Origin: Ureibacillus manganicus DSM 26584
GTDB taxonomy: Bacteria > Bacillota > Bacilli > Bacillales_A > Planococcaceae
Assembly (NCBI RefSeq): GCF_000772945.1
Contig: NZ_JPVN01000001.1
Coordinates: forward strand, 186,001 to 250,000
Reading direction: 5' to 3'
Length of the DNA stretch: 64,000 nucleotides
Shown one piece after another: positions 19,206 through 28,865 of this stretch (positions are counted from its first letter, which is position 1; every line of letters starts with the position of its first letter). A model generated the notes under the pieces. The model had not been told where the DNA came from, did not search any database, and was given only the letters and a program-made list of their open reading frames with translations. A program made the position numbers and the translations under genes.

Positions 19206-20873
19206 ATGAAATTTGTAAAAAATGATCAAGCAGCCGTTTTCGCACTCGGCGGACTGGGCGAAATTGGTAAAAACACATATGCAGTACAATTCCAAGATGA
19301 AATCATCGTTATCGATGCAGGTATTAAATTCCCTGAGGATGATTTACTTGGGATTGATTACGTAATACCAGATTATACTTACTTAGTGCGCAATGCAGAT
19401 AAGATTAAAGGTTTATTTATTACCCACGGACATGAAGACCACATTGGCGGTATTCCTTATTTACTTCGTCAAGTAAATATTCCAGTGTATGGTGGTAAAT
19501 TAGCTCTTGGCTTATTACGTAATAAGTTAGAAGAACATGGTCTACTTCGTACGACTAAGTTAATTGAGATTAAAGAAGACGATGTCATCAAATTCCGAAA
19601 AACATCTGTTAGCTTCTTCCGTACAACTCACAGTATCCCAGACGCATTTGGGATTGTTGTTAAAACACCACCTGGAAATATCGTTCACACAGGTGACTTT
19701 AAGTTTGACTTTACTCCAGTTGGAGAACCTGCAAACTTAACGAAAATGGCTGAAATTGGCCGAGATGGTGTATTATGTTTACTTTCAGACAGTACAAATG
19801 CAGAGGTACCGAATTTTACTATGTCTGAAAGAAAAGTTGGCGAAAGCATCCATGATATATTTAGAAAAGTAGAAGGTCGTATTATCTTTGCAACTTTCGC
19901 ATCGAATATTCACCGACTACAACAAGTTACTGATGCTGCCGCTCAATACGGACGGAAAATCGCCGTTTTTGGTCGCTCAATGGATAACGCGATTACAATC
20001 GGTCGTGAACTCGGGTATATTACAGCACCTAAAGAAACGTTTGTAGATGCGCAAGCTATAAATCGTCTTCCTGCAAATGAAGTAATGATTTTATGTACAG
20101 GCTCTCAAGGGGAACCAATGGCTGCGTTATCTCGAATTGCTAACGGTACTCATAGACAAATTCAAATTCAACCAGGTGATACAGTTGTATTTTCTTCGTC
20201 ACCTATTCCTGGTAACACGACAAGTGTAAACAAAATTATTAACTTATTGTTCAGAGCTGGAGCAGAAGTTATTCACGGATCATTAAATAATATCCACACT
20301 TCTGGTCATGGTTCTCAAGAAGAACAAAAACTAATGCTTCGTCTAATCAAACCGAAATTCTTTATGCCTATTCATGGTGAATATCGCATGCTAAAAATGC
20401 ATACAAATTTAGCGGTTGACTGTGATGTTCCAGCTGAAAACACGTTTGTCATGGAAAATGGAGATGTTCTTTCATTAAGTCCTAACGAAGCACATGTGGC
20501 TGGACGTATTCCTTCTGGTGACGTTTATATTGACGGAAGTGGAATCGGAGACATTGGAAATATTGTATTACGAGATCGTCGTATTCTATCTGAAGAAGGA
20601 TTAGTCATTGTTGTTGTAAGTGTCGATATGAAAAAGCAAAAAGTAGTAGCAGGTCCGGATATTATTTCTCGTGGATTTGTCTATATGCGCGAATCTGGTT
20701 CACTAATTAGTGAGGCACAAAAAATGCTTGCTAGTCATTTAAGCGAGACAATTCAAGAGAAATCGACTCAATGGACTGAATTGAAAAACGAAATTAATGA
20801 TGTATTAGGTCCATATTTATTTGAAAAAACAAAACGACGACCTATGATTTTACCAATCATTATGGAAGTTTAA
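19206..20873 (+). CDS. rnjA: Ribonuclease J1
   Basis: A 555-residue metallo-beta-lactamase/beta-CASP ribonuclease with 5'-3' exonuclease and endonuclease activity, central to mRNA decay and 16S rRNA maturation. The zinc motif [13 protein letters not shown] lies near residues 72-84, and HTGDFKFDF and HGEYRM further on. The C-terminal domain ends [15 protein letters not shown]. The start codon is only 5 bases after the rpoY stop, with a GGAG inside the end of rpoY, so translation is probably coupled. A GC-rich hairpin island follows the stop. Confidence 0.97.
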   Translation: MKFVKNDQAAVFALGGLGEIGKNTYAVQFQDEIIVIDAGIKFPEDDLLGIDYVIPDYTYLVRNADKIKGLFITHGHEDHIGGIPYLLRQVNIPVYGGKLALGLLRNKLEEHGLLRTTKLIEIKEDDVIKFRKTSVSFFRTTHSIPDAFGIVVKTPPGNIVHTGDFKFDFTPVGEPANLTKMAEIGRDGVLCLLSDSTNAEVPNFTMSERKVGESIHDIFRKVEGRIIFATFASNIHRLQQVTDAAAQYGRKIAVFGRSMDNAITIGRELGYITAPKETFVDAQAINRLPANEVMILCTGSQGEPMAALSRIANGTHRQIQIQPGDTVVFSSSPIPGNTTSVNKIINLLFRAGAEVIHGSLNNIHTSGHGSQEEQKLMLRLIKPKFFMPIHGEYRMLKMHTNLAVDCDVPAENTFVMENGDVLSLSPNEAHVAGRIPSGDVYIDGSGIGDIGNIVLRDRRILSEEGLVIVVVSVDMKKQKVVAGPDIISRGFVYMRESGSLISEAQKMLASHLSETIQEKSTQWTELKNEINDVLGPYLFEKTKRRPMILPIIMEV

Positions 20874-20876
20874 TAA

Positions 20877-21180
20877 AGAAAAGCGGAGAACGCCCGCTCA
20901 GCTCCGCGTCGGCGAAAACGCAACTTATCGCCGAAAACGCCACGTCCTGTGGCATCGTCGATATGACCAACGTCGTGTTGGCCTCTGTTGCATCGCCGAC
21001 ATGACCCACATCGTGTGGGCCTCAGCAACTGGCCGTCCGTAAACGCGACATCCTGTCGCACTACCGGCACTCGTACATCCATGTACTTCGGAGAAACCGA
21101 CAAAAGGGCGCTCTTTGACCTTGCAGGCGGTTTTGAAGTTGCCGAGGAGCTGGCGTTCGAAGCTAGACATTACTCAGAAA
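20877..21180. repeat. GC-rich island of five short hairpins with different stems
   Basis: Much more GC-rich than the surroundings. It holds five short perfect palindromes with one design: GCCACGTCCTGTGGC (20939), CCAACGTCGTGTTGG (20967), CCCACATCGTGTGGG (21005), GCGACATCCTGTCGC (21045) and GTACATCCATGTAC (21073). The stems differ, but each arm keeps its complement, and the centres read RTCST or similar. GCGGAG (20883) and CTCCGC (20902) flank the start. Minus- and plus-strand frames of 70-81 codons cross it without ribosome binding sites and are not taken as genes. The first hairpin recurs inverted at 17500. Probably a dispersed non-coding repeat. Confidence 0.8.
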
Positions 21181-21200
21181 TGTTATACATTAACAGATAA

Positions 21201-21248
21201 AAGGTTTGCATGTTAGATGTCTTTCATCTACATACAAACCTTTTTTGT
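21201..21248 (+). terminator. Terminator after the GC-rich island
   Basis: AAGGTTTGCATGTTAGATG pairs imperfectly with CATCTACATACAAACCTT and is followed by TTTTTTG. It would end rpoY-rnjA read-through and faces the convergent ktrC gene. Confidence 0.8.
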
Positions 21249-21265
21249 TTGTCTTCTTTCTTATA

Positions 21266-21925
21266 TTATCCCATTGCTTTTTTTACAAATCGGTTAATAT
21301 CCACAACCGCACCAATCACAAGCAATATGTCCCCTAATAGAATTTTTTCATCTGCTGTTGGAGAAATGATAATTGAATCATCGCGTTTTATCCCAACGAT
21401 GTTTATTCCATAATTCGCTCGTATATCTAAATCTTTAATTGAGTAACCTGCTATTCGATCGTTTGCTTTAATTTCCATAATGGAATGCTCATCGGATAAT
21501 TCTAAATAATCTAGAACATTACTAGACATTAAATTGTTCGCTATTCGAATACCCATGTCACGTTCCGGATGGATGATTTGATCTGCACCTATTCTCCCCA
21601 AAACTTTTGCATGATAATCGTTTTGAGCCTTGACTGTTACATTTGGAACACCTAGTTCCTTTAATATTAAGGTTGTTAGAATACTTGCTTGAATGTTTTC
21701 GCCAATCGCTACAATAACGTGTTCAAAATTACGAATACCTAGCGATTTAATTACTTCTTCATCTGTCGTATCTGCCACTGCGGCCTGTGTTGCAATTTTT
21801 GCGTATTCATCTACTCGTTCGGAATGAGCATCGATGGCCATTACATCGGCGCCAAGGCGAATAAGCTCATGCACAATGCTCCCTCCGAAACGTCCTAGAC
21901 CAATGACTACGAATTCTTTTTTCAT
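21266..21925 (-). CDS. ktrC: KtrC, regulatory subunit of a potassium channel-transporter
   Basis: A 219-residue RCK protein. An N-terminal Rossmann fold (VIGLGRFGGSIVHEL, acidic residue in VMAIDAHSERV) binds ATP/ADP. A C-terminal RCK_C domain (about 135-219) in B. subtilis KtrC binds c-di-AMP, which closes the channel. The partner membrane subunit KtrD is encoded at 53089-54441 in this window. The position beside rnjA matches B. subtilis ykqB/ktrC. Upstream is an 85-base gap to the peptidase gene, with no strong terminator seen. Confidence 0.93.
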   Translation of the reverse strand: MKKEFVVIGLGRFGGSIVHELIRLGADVMAIDAHSERVDEYAKIATQAAVADTTDEEVIKSLGIRNFEHVIVAIGENIQASILTTLILKELGVPNVTVKAQNDYHAKVLGRIGADQIIHPERDMGIRIANNLMSSNVLDYLELSDEHSIMEIKANDRIAGYSIKDLDIRANYGINIVGIKRDDSIIISPTADEKILLGDILLVIGAVVDINRFVKKAMG

Positions 21926-22010
21926 ATTATACCTCCGCGAGAAATGAGTTAGTGCAAGAGTATTTTAACCCACACCTACTCCATTGTAAAAATGAGAATT
22001 CTATTTTCTG

Positions 22011-22706
22011 TTAACATAAATATTCCGTTTCGAGTTGTTTCTCAATAAATGCCCCATCAAATGCTGTTACATGATAGGCTTTTGCATTTGGTCTAGAGCT
22101 AACAATTTTATTGACTTCTCCATCTAAATAATGAATCCCAACACCATCATCAGCCGCAATACCCGGTTTTAGTCGGTTTGTTTGTATATAGTTTTGATAG
22201 GTTGGCCTTCTTAATTCTTCCCCATCATAATGTGGACAATGACTCCCTTTTAGTAATCCTAAACCATTAATAGGGTCTAACTGATCCCCATATGAATCTG
22301 TAAGCCCTTCTTCAAACCAGCAGATGGATCCTGCACTTAAGCCAGAAAGAATAACTCCTTGTTCATATGCTAATCTTACTATTTTATCTAATCCCCATTC
22401 GTTCCACAACGCGAGTAAATTTTTTGTATTTCCCCCACCCACATATAATATATCCTTTTCTAACACAAATCCCTCTAAATCTCTCGTTGGTGGTTTAAAA
22501 AGCGATAAATGAGAAGGTTCACATGGAAGTTTTTGAAACGATTCATAAAATCTAGCTATGTAGCCTTCAGCATCTCCACTAGCAGTAGGGATAAAACATA
22601 TTTTTGGTTGTTTCTTATTTGATTGTTTAAGTATATATTCATCAAGTGCTAGATTGTTAGGTTCCATTGAAAAACCTCCACCACCAAGCGCAATGATTTG
22701 CCGCAT
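22011..22706 (-). CDS. Peptidase S51 (dipeptidase E-like)
   Basis: A 231-residue serine peptidase of the S51 family, related to aspartyl dipeptidase PepE and cyanophycinase. The nucleophile elbow GLSAGSICWFE lies near residue 118. The N-terminal GGGGFSMEPNN and the conserved VGGGNTKNLLALWNEWG are typical. It probably cleaves Asp-containing dipeptides in the cytoplasm. It lies 32 bases downstream of the methyltransferase gene and may be cotranscribed with it. Confidence 0.88.
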   Translation of the reverse strand: MRQIIALGGGGFSMEPNNLALDEYILKQSNKKQPKICFIPTASGDAEGYIARFYESFQKLPCEPSHLSLFKPPTRDLEGFVLEKDILYVGGGNTKNLLALWNEWGLDKIVRLAYEQGVILSGLSAGSICWFEEGLTDSYGDQLDPINGLGLLKGSHCPHYDGEELRRPTYQNYIQTNRLKPGIAADDGVGIHYLDGEVNKIVSSRPNAKAYHVTAFDGAFIEKQLETEYLC

Positions 22707-22738
22707 TCTATTTCCTCCCTCTAATTAGTCAGTTATTC

Positions 22739-23581
22739 TTATTCTTTTAGTCCCACCACACAAATCCTTTTATAATCTGCAAGCCACTTCTTTCCGTCAA
22801 ATAATTTTGGCTTTAATGAGCGTTCAACCTCACATATGATATTTTCTACTTGTTCTTGACTAATACCTTCAAATAACTGATTCCCGAACATTTTTATCCA
22901 ATTTCTTAATCCATCTTCACCCTCTAAAGGTGTTGGTCGATCATAATGCTTTGCAAATAAAACTCGGAACCCAACACTCTCCATTAAACTAGCATACACT
23001 CCAATACTTGGGTAATACCATGGATTGTTTTTTACATCAAATTTATGTCCTGCGTTATTAATTTGCTTAATAATTTCATTTGTAATCGTTTGGACATTCC
23101 CCTTACCACCAAATTCTGCTACAAAGCGCCCAGTTACTTTTAAACTGGCATATATACATTCTAACGCCTTTTTAGGTGGTTGAACCCAGTGAAGGGTAGC
23201 ATTTGAAAAGACTGCATCAAATGCATCTTCATACCTTAGTGATGTTGCATCTTGGATTTCAAACGCAATTTCTGGATACTTTGACTTTGCTTGCCCAATC
23301 ATGTTTTCTGACTTATCAATCCCTATTACTTTTACACCACAGTCTAGCAATTTTTTCGCCAAATCTCCCGTACCACACCCTAAATCCAAAATGATTTCTC
23401 CTGCTTTTGGTTTAAGTAGTTCCAGTAACTGATTTCCATACTTAGATACAAACGAATGGTTCCCATCATATAAATTAGCGTTCCATTGGTCCTTCATTTG
23501 TTCGATTTTTTCCACAGTCTTCAAACTCCCATCAAATAAATTAACTTGATTATATTGAAAATTTCTCACAAAATGTAACAC
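22739..23581 (-). CDS. Class I SAM-dependent methyltransferase
   Basis: A protein of up to 280 residues with the SAM-binding motif ILDLGCGTGDLA, acidic loop VIGIDKSENMI and the post-motif FDAVFSNATLHWVQPPKKAL. This resembles trans-aconitate methyltransferase-type enzymes. The start is uncertain: the conserved part begins at MKDQWNANLYDG (ATG at 23497), and the first 28 residues have no clear support. The substrate cannot be told. It shares a transcript with the S51 peptidase gene in all likelihood. Confidence 0.85.
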   Translation of the reverse strand: MLHFVRNFQYNQVNLFDGSLKTVEKIEQMKDQWNANLYDGNHSFVSKYGNQLLELLKPKAGEIILDLGCGTGDLAKKLLDCGVKVIGIDKSENMIGQAKSKYPEIAFEIQDATSLRYEDAFDAVFSNATLHWVQPPKKALECIYASLKVTGRFVAEFGGKGNVQTITNEIIKQINNAGHKFDVKNNPWYYPSIGVYASLMESVGFRVLFAKHYDRPTPLEGEDGLRNWIKMFGNQLFEGISQEQVENIICEVERSLKPKLFDGKKWLADYKRICVVGLKE

Positions 23582-23640
23582 TATTTTTTGATGAGTCTTA
23601 TAACCAAGAGTTATAAGACGAACTCCACTTTTTAGTAAAT

Positions 23641-23684
23641 GAAAAAAGCTATTTAAAAAGATTATTTTCTAAATAGCTTTTTAG
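23641..23684 (-). terminator. Terminator of the redoxin gene
   Basis: AAAAAGCTATTTA pairs with TAAATAGCTTTTT over a 14-base loop, with T-rich flanks on both strands. It lies between the redoxin gene and the methyltransferase gene on the minus strand. Confidence 0.8.
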
Positions 23685-23717
23685 TACAAATTTTGAATTT
23701 TATTAGTAATGATTGTA

Positions 23718-24161
23718 CTAATAGATATTTAATATCCTCTTAATACGATTTTCTAGCAATCTCATCCCACTTTCTCCTGCTTGATAGTGTCGTAAAACGC
23801 CGTACTCATCAAAAAGATAATATGCAGGTACTATTTGATTATCGAAACGATTTGTTATTATCATCTCATTATCAACTAAAATTGGTTGAGTTATGTTTAA
23901 TCTCTTGGCCATTTCTTTTATATTAGCTAGATAGGTATCTTCGTCCGTTCGGGGCATATGCACTGAAATAACATTTAAGATATCTTTATATTGATCACGT
24001 ATTTTGTTTATATCTGACATCGATTCTTTACAATAGTAGCAACTAACTGACCAGAAATGAACGAGAGTGGCTTTATCTCCAATTAGTTGTTCACGTTTTA
24101 CCTCTCCATTAATCCACGTAGTAGGGCCACTTAGCTTTGGTAATGGCGAACGTAACTTCAT
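23718..24161 (-). CDS. Thioredoxin-fold redoxin with CYYC motif
   Basis: A 147-residue TlpA/AhpC-TSA-type thioredoxin-fold protein. The redox-active site is WSVSCYYCKESM near residues 35-46, and the cis-proline region is NQIVPAYYLFDEYG. There is no signal peptide or membrane anchor, so unlike most TlpA/ResA proteins it should act in the cytoplasm. It is the only gene between two hairpins and runs divergently from the XRE-pot operon. The electron partner is unknown. Confidence 0.8.
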   Translation of the reverse strand: MKLRSPLPKLSGPTTWINGEVKREQLIGDKATLVHFWSVSCYYCKESMSDINKIRDQYKDILNVISVHMPRTDEDTYLANIKEMAKRLNITQPILVDNEMIITNRFDNQIVPAYYLFDEYGVLRHYQAGESGMRLLENRIKRILNIY

Positions 24162-24291
24162 CTACATGTTCCTCCTTAATAATAGTAAAAATCCAACAAC
24201 AACAGATACTAATAATAAATTCAAAAACCTAAATTTCTGTTCATCAACTAATTCCAATTATGAATTTTTGGAAAAATTGCTAAAAAACATA

Positions 24292-24319
24292 TTGAATATT
24301 ACCATATTTTATGTATAAT
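24292..24319 (+). promoter_or_regulatory. Candidate promoter of the XRE-pot operon
   Basis: TTGAAT (24292-24297) lies 16 bases before a perfect TATAAT (24314-24319). Its -10 box is overlapped by the Fur-like box. The leader to the regulator gene is about 85 bases. Confidence 0.55.
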
Positions 24320-24332
24320 GATAATCGTTATT
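24314..24332. promoter_or_regulatory. Fur-like box overlapping the -10 of the pot operon
   Basis: TATAATGATAATCGTTATT matches 16 of 19 positions of the classical Fur consensus GATAATGATAATCATTATC. Bound Fur would cover the -10 and block transcription. The match to a PerR box is poorer. Iron control of a polyamine transporter would be unusual, so this needs experiment. Confidence 0.45.
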
Positions 24333-24379
24333 GTAAACTTTAGGTTTTGTATTTGTAAACTTCTTAAACTAAAAGTTTA
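24331..24379. promoter_or_regulatory. Direct and inverted repeats, possible operator of the XRE-cupin regulator
   Basis: TTGTAAACTT occurs at 24331-24340 and again at 24353-24362, exactly 22 bases apart, so both copies face the same side of the helix. TAAACTAAAAGTTTA, a palindrome, follows at 24365-24379. Position in the leader just before the regulator gene suggests autoregulation. Confidence 0.5.
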
Positions 24380-24410
24380 TGAAGACTAAACTTCGAAGGA
24401 GCAAGAATGC

Positions 24411-24956
24411 ATGATGCAAATAGGAAGAAAAATCAAATCATTACGTCTAAAAAAAGGTCTAACACAAGAAGAACTTGGAGAAAGAACAGATTTAACTAAA
24501 GGGTACATTTCTCAACTGGAAAGAGATTTGAATTCACCATCCATTGACACACTCTTCAGTATATTGGAGGTTTTGGGAACTACTCCAAGAGAGTTTTTTG
24601 ATGATTCAACAATTGAAGAAAAAATTGTTTATAACGAAGATGACCAAACAACCTTTTATGATGAAGAAAAAAAATACGAAATTAAATGGCTAATTCCTAC
24701 TTCAAATGAAAAGGAGATGGAACCAGTCTACATAACACTAGAAAATGGTGGAGAATATAAATTATTTGAGCCCTCACTAGCTGAGACATTTATTTATGTT
24801 TTGAAAGGGCGCATTCGCGTCGTTATTGGAGATGAAGAATATATCGCCGGTGAAGGAAATGCAGTGTATTACGAAGCTTCGAGTAATCATCAATTATTCA
24901 ATGCAAACAACGGAAAAACAGAGTTGCTTCTAGTAGCAACAGAATCATATTTATAG
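24411..24956 (+). CDS. XRE-family regulator with cupin domain, probable regulator of potABCD
   Basis: A 181-residue protein with an XRE-type helix-turn-helix (about residues 5-60, [20 protein letters not shown]) and a C-terminal cupin (about 105-178). This is the architecture of PuuR-type regulators, in which the cupin senses a small ligand. It opens the pot operon, 17 bases before potA, so it probably controls polyamine uptake in response to a polyamine. The ATG at 24411 follows GAAGGAG by 9 bases; ATG at 24414 is a possible alternative. Confidence 0.9.
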   Translation: MMQIGRKIKSLRLKKGLTQEELGERTDLTKGYISQLERDLNSPSIDTLFSILEVLGTTPREFFDDSTIEEKIVYNEDDQTTFYDEEKKYEIKWLIPTSNEKEMEPVYITLENGGEYKLFEPSLAETFIYVLKGRIRVVIGDEEYIAGEGNAVYYEASSNHQLFNANNGKTELLLVATESYL

Positions 24957-24973
24957 GCTTGGAGGCGAGAATA

Positions 24974-26074
24974 TTGAGTAACACAATTATTCGTTTTGAA
25001 AATGTAACAAAATCTTATGATGATGAAGTTGTATTAAAAAATGTAAATTTTGAGCTTGAAAAAGGAAAGTTTTACACATTATTAGGTCCATCAGGATGTG
25101 GTAAAACTACCATTTTACGTATGATAGCAGGATTTACTGAACCAACAAATGGAAGTATTTATTTTAATGAAAAGAAAATTAACAATGTTCCAGCAAACGA
25201 AAGACAAGTAAATACCGTATTCCAAGATTATGCCCTATTTCCACATTTAAATGTTTACGAAAATGTAGCATTCGGGTTACGAATCAAGAAAATGAAGGAA
25301 ATCGAAATAAACGAACGTGTATTAGAAGCATTGAAATTTGTAAACTTATCAGGTTTTGGTAACCGTGAAATATCAGAAATGTCTGGTGGTCAACGTCAAC
25401 GTGTCGCTATTGCACGCGCAATCGTGAATGATCCTGAAGTAATTTTACTAGATGAGCCATTATCTGCCCTTGACTTAAAATTACGTTCAGAGATGCAGTA
25501 TGAACTTCGCGAATTACAACAACGTTTAGGTAAAACATTTGTATTTGTTACTCACGACCAAGAAGAAGCTTTAGCGATGTCAGATGAAATCTTCGTGCTG
25601 AACGAAGGTGAAATTCAACAATCTGGTACACCAGTTGATATTTATGATGAACCAATTAACCGTTTTGTTGCTGACTTTATCGGTGAATCTAATATTGTTA
25701 ATGGTGTAATGATTGATGACTTTAAAGTTCAATTTAATGGAAAAGTGTTTGATTGTGTTGACCAAGGGATGAAACCAAACGAAAAAATCGATGTAGTTAT
25801 CCGTCCTGAAGACTTAGAAATTACAACAGTTGATAAAGGTAAATTAGTTGTTAAAGTGGATACTCAGCTATTCCGTGGGGTTCATTATGAATTATCAACT
25901 TACGATAGAGATGGTAATGAGTGGCTAGTTCATTCATTGAAAAAAGCAGATGTTGGAAAAGAAATTGGTTTAGACTTCGATCCAGAAGCAATTCACGTTA
26001 TGCGTTTAAATGAAACAGAAGAAGAATTTGATAAACGATTAGAATCTTACGGGGAAGATGAAAATGGCAAATAA
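24974..26074 (+). CDS. potA: Spermidine/putrescine ABC transporter ATPase PotA
   Basis: A 366-residue ABC ATPase of the polyamine/iron importer type. Walker A is [11 protein letters not shown], the Q-loop is [11 protein letters not shown], the signature is [14 protein letters not shown], Walker B is [12 protein letters not shown] and the switch is [10 protein letters not shown]-terminal TOBE domain lies after about residue 280. The TTG at 24974 is chosen: it follows GGAGGCG at suitable spacing, while the TTG at 24959 precedes that site. The end overlaps potB by 11 bases. Confidence 0.94.
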   Translation: MSNTIIRFENVTKSYDDEVVLKNVNFELEKGKFYTLLGPSGCGKTTILRMIAGFTEPTNGSIYFNEKKINNVPANERQVNTVFQDYALFPHLNVYENVAFGLRIKKMKEIEINERVLEALKFVNLSGFGNREISEMSGGQRQRVAIARAIVNDPEVILLDEPLSALDLKLRSEMQYELRELQQRLGKTFVFVTHDQEEALAMSDEIFVLNEGEIQQSGTPVDIYDEPINRFVADFIGESNIVNGVMIDDFKVQFNGKVFDCVDQGMKPNEKIDVVIRPEDLEITTVDKGKLVVKVDTQLFRGVHYELSTYDRDGNEWLVHSLKKADVGKEIGLDFDPEAIHVMRLNETEEEFDKRLESYGEDENGK

Positions 26075-26870
26075 AGCAGCAAAAGGACCTCTATTTCCTT
26101 ATATTATCTGGATCGCTCTTTTTGTAATCGCACCAATTCTATTGGTCGTATATTATTCACTGTTAGATTTAAATGGTAATTTTACGCTAGCAAACTATGC
26201 GAACTTCTTTTCTTCTGCTTATTTAACAATGACTTTAACTAGTTTCTGGTACGCATTTTTAATTACATTATTTACTCTTATCGTTGCTTACCCAACAGCT
26301 TACTTACTAACAAAAACAAAGCATAAACACTTATGGCTAATGTTCATCATCATCCCATCTTGGATTAACCTATTATTAAAAACATATGCGTTTATAGGCA
26401 TCTTTGGATTATATGGCCCAATTAATGCATTTGCGCAAAGTTTTGGGATTGAACCGACACAAATTCTCTTTACAGATTTTAGTTTTATATTTGTTGCAGT
26501 TTATATTTTCATACCATTTATGATTATTCCTATTTTTAATGCACTAGACAAATTAAATCCAACACTTGTTTATGCAGCTAGGGACCTAGGTGCAAATCGA
26601 ATTACAACGTTTCGCCGTGTAATATTTCCGTTAACAATTGAAGGGGTAAAATCAGGTATACAAGTTACATTCATTCCTGCCCTTTCACTATTCATGATTA
26701 CACGTCTAATTGCTGGTAACCAAGTCATTACTTTAGGTACAGCAATTGAACAACAATTTTTAGTTGCTCAAAACTGGGGTATGGGATCAACAATTGCAGT
26801 ATTCTTAATTTTATTTATGGTACTTATTATGTTATTCACCGGCCAAAAATCGAAAGGAGGTCGCGTATAG
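26064..26870 (+). CDS. potB: Spermidine/putrescine ABC transporter permease PotB
   Basis: A 268-residue permease with six predicted membrane helices and the cytoplasmic EAA loop [20 protein letters not shown] near residues 172-191, which docks on PotA. The ATG at 26064 is preferred to 26058 because of its distance from GGGGAAG. The gene overlaps both neighbours, a sign of a tightly coupled operon. The stop TAG shares its G with the potC start codon. Confidence 0.93.
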   Translation: MANKAAKGPLFPYIIWIALFVIAPILLVVYYSLLDLNGNFTLANYANFFSSAYLTMTLTSFWYAFLITLFTLIVAYPTAYLLTKTKHKHLWLMFIIIPSWINLLLKTYAFIGIFGLYGPINAFAQSFGIEPTQILFTDFSFIFVAVYIFIPFMIIPIFNALDKLNPTLVYAARDLGANRITTFRRVIFPLTIEGVKSGIQVTFIPALSLFMITRLIAGNQVITLGTAIEQQFLVAQNWGMGSTIAVFLILFMVLIMLFTGQKSKGGRV

Positions 26871-27670
26871 TGACAAAATTATCACCTGGTGCAAGAGTCT
26901 ACTTAGGAATTGTCTTTATCATCTTATACGCGCCGATCTTCTATTTAATTTTCTATTCATTTAATAGTGGTGGCACGATGAATAACTTTGAATCATTTAC
27001 TTTGGAACATTACCAAGATGTTTTTGATGATTCAAGACTTTTAGTGATTCTAATAAATACCGTTATTATTGCATTACTTTCAGGTTTAATTGCAACAGTT
27101 ATAGGGACATTAGGTGCTATTGGAATCGTTTCAGTAAAGAATAAAAAAATGCGCAATTCAATATTGTCATTAAATAATGTGTTAATTGTTAGCCCAGACG
27201 TTGTAATTGGTGCTAGTTTCCTTATTCTATTTACAATGATTGGTGTGAAACTTGGATTTACTTCTGTACTTGTTTCACATATTGCATTTAGTATTCCAAT
27301 AGTTGTATTAATGGTATTACCAAAATTACTTGAAATGAATACATCTTTAATCGACGCTGCGCAAGATTTAGGAGCTTCAAAAAGAGAGGTTCTAACTAGA
27401 GTCATTCTCCCTTATATCAAGCCCGGAATATTTGCCGGATTTTTCATGGCAATTACATATTCCCTTGATGATTTTGCGGTAACATTTTTCGTAACAGGGA
27501 ATGGATTCTCAACATTATCGGTTGAAATTTATTCAATGGCACGTGCTGGAATTACACTAACGGTTAATGCAATTTCAGGTATTGTATTTATTGCCACAGT
27601 ACTTATTGTTGTTGGTTACTATTTTGTAACAAATCGTACGAAAGTTTGCAATACGGGGGTGCAAGAATGA
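26870..27670 (+). CDS. potC: Spermidine/putrescine ABC transporter permease PotC
   Basis: A 266-residue second permease with six helices and the EAA loop AAQDLGASKREVLTRVILPY. The GTG start at 26870 follows AAAGGAGGT by 7 bases. It ends with an ATGA overlap into potD. It forms the heterodimeric channel with PotB. Confidence 0.93.
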   Translation: MTKLSPGARVYLGIVFIILYAPIFYLIFYSFNSGGTMNNFESFTLEHYQDVFDDSRLLVILINTVIIALLSGLIATVIGTLGAIGIVSVKNKKMRNSILSLNNVLIVSPDVVIGASFLILFTMIGVKLGFTSVLVSHIAFSIPIVVLMVLPKLLEMNTSLIDAAQDLGASKREVLTRVILPYIKPGIFAGFFMAITYSLDDFAVTFFVTGNGFSTLSVEIYSMARAGITLTVNAISGIVFIATVLIVVGYYFVTNRTKVCNTGVQE

Positions 27671-28743
27671 AATCATTAGTTCAAGCAACAATTGCAATCA
27701 TTGTTACTTGTGCCCTGCTTTTCTTTGCTGCTCATCAGTTAGAAGCAGGTGGTACGCAAGGTAGTAAAGATACGATTACAGTTTACAACTGGGGAGAATA
27801 TATCGATCCAGATTTGATTGCTCAATTTACTGAAGAAACGGGCATTAAAGTAATTTATGAAACGTTTGATTCAAACGAAGCAATGATGACGAAAGTTCAA
27901 CAAGGTGGATCAGCATACGATATCGCTGTTCCTTCTGAATATATGGTGGAAATGATGAAAGAGGAAGATTTACTTATTCCCTTAGATCATTCAAAAATAC
28001 CGAACATGAAAAATATCGATCCTTACTTCTTAGACTTAGCCTTTGATCCAGGAAACAAATATACAATTCCTTATTTCTGGGGAACTGTTGGTATCGTTTT
28101 TAACCCAACAATGGTAGAAGAACATTTAACTTTTGAATCGTGGGAAGATTTGTGGGACCCAACACTTGAAGGCAAAGTGTTTTTAGTAGATGGCGCTCGT
28201 GAAGTAATGGGAATGGGCCTCAACTCCCTTGGAGAATCATTAAATGCTAAAGATGATGTACTTTTACGTCAAGCAACGGATAGATTGATTTCTTTATCTC
28301 CTAATATTAAGGCAATCATAGGAGATGAAATTACTCCTTTAATGATTAATAATGAAGCAACAGTTGCTCTTACTTGGTCAGGTCAAGCTGCAGATATGAT
28401 GTGGGAAAATGAGGATTTAGACTTTGCTGTTCCAGAAGAAGGTTCTAACTTATGGTTTGACAGCTTTGTTATCCCAAAAACAGCGGCGAATATTGATGGT
28501 GCACATGCATTCATTAACTTTATGTTAGATGCAGATGTATCAGCACAGAATAATGATTATGTAGGATACTCAACACCAAACGCAGCAGCGATGGAATTAA
28601 TGGACCCAGAGGTTATTGAAGACGAACGCTTCTATCCAAGTGAGGAACTCCGTGAAAAATTAGAAGTATACGAAAACCTAGGTCTTGAATGGTTAGGTAA
28701 ATACAATGAGTATTTCTTAGAATTTAAAATGTCCTTACGATAA
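27667..28743 (+). CDS. potD: Spermidine/putrescine-binding protein PotD
   Basis: A 358-residue extracellular solute-binding protein. The family start ITVYNWGEYIDPDLIAQF comes right after an N-terminal hydrophobic segment (residues 2-25). Acidic and aromatic residues of the polyamine site are expected in YFWGTVGIVFNP and LTWSGQAADMMW. Most Gram-positive PotD proteins are lipoproteins, but no lipobox is present here: the only cysteine is inside the hydrophobic helix. It may be held by an uncleaved anchor. A long terminator follows. Confidence 0.93.
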   Translation: MKSLVQATIAIIVTCALLFFAAHQLEAGGTQGSKDTITVYNWGEYIDPDLIAQFTEETGIKVIYETFDSNEAMMTKVQQGGSAYDIAVPSEYMVEMMKEEDLLIPLDHSKIPNMKNIDPYFLDLAFDPGNKYTIPYFWGTVGIVFNPTMVEEHLTFESWEDLWDPTLEGKVFLVDGAREVMGMGLNSLGESLNAKDDVLLRQATDRLISLSPNIKAIIGDEITPLMINNEATVALTWSGQAADMMWENEDLDFAVPEEGSNLWFDSFVIPKTAANIDGAHAFINFMLDADVSAQNNDYVGYSTPNAAAMELMDPEVIEDERFYPSEELREKLEVYENLGLEWLGKYNEYFLEFKMSLR

Positions 28744-28771
28744 GTAATTTGACTTGATTGGAAATCAAAGT

Positions 28772-28826
28772 GGCTGTTCTGCAAGCATGAGTAATGAATG
28801 ACTCGGCTTCAGAGCGGCCTTTTTTA
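28772..28826 (+). terminator. Terminator of the pot operon
   Basis: GGCTGTTCTG pairs with CAGAGCGGCC (with G-U pairs). Inside it AAGC/GCTT and GAGT/ACTC extend the stem, and TTTTTTATTTTT follows. Confidence 0.88.
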
Positions 28827-28865
28827 TTTTTATGTATATTGTTGGGGTATTTGGAATAACTCGAT

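Noticed and set aside
20870-21200. Frames of 70-81 codons in the GC-rich island after rnjA
   Set aside because: Overlapping frames on both strands arise from GC-rich palindromes; none has a ribosome binding site.
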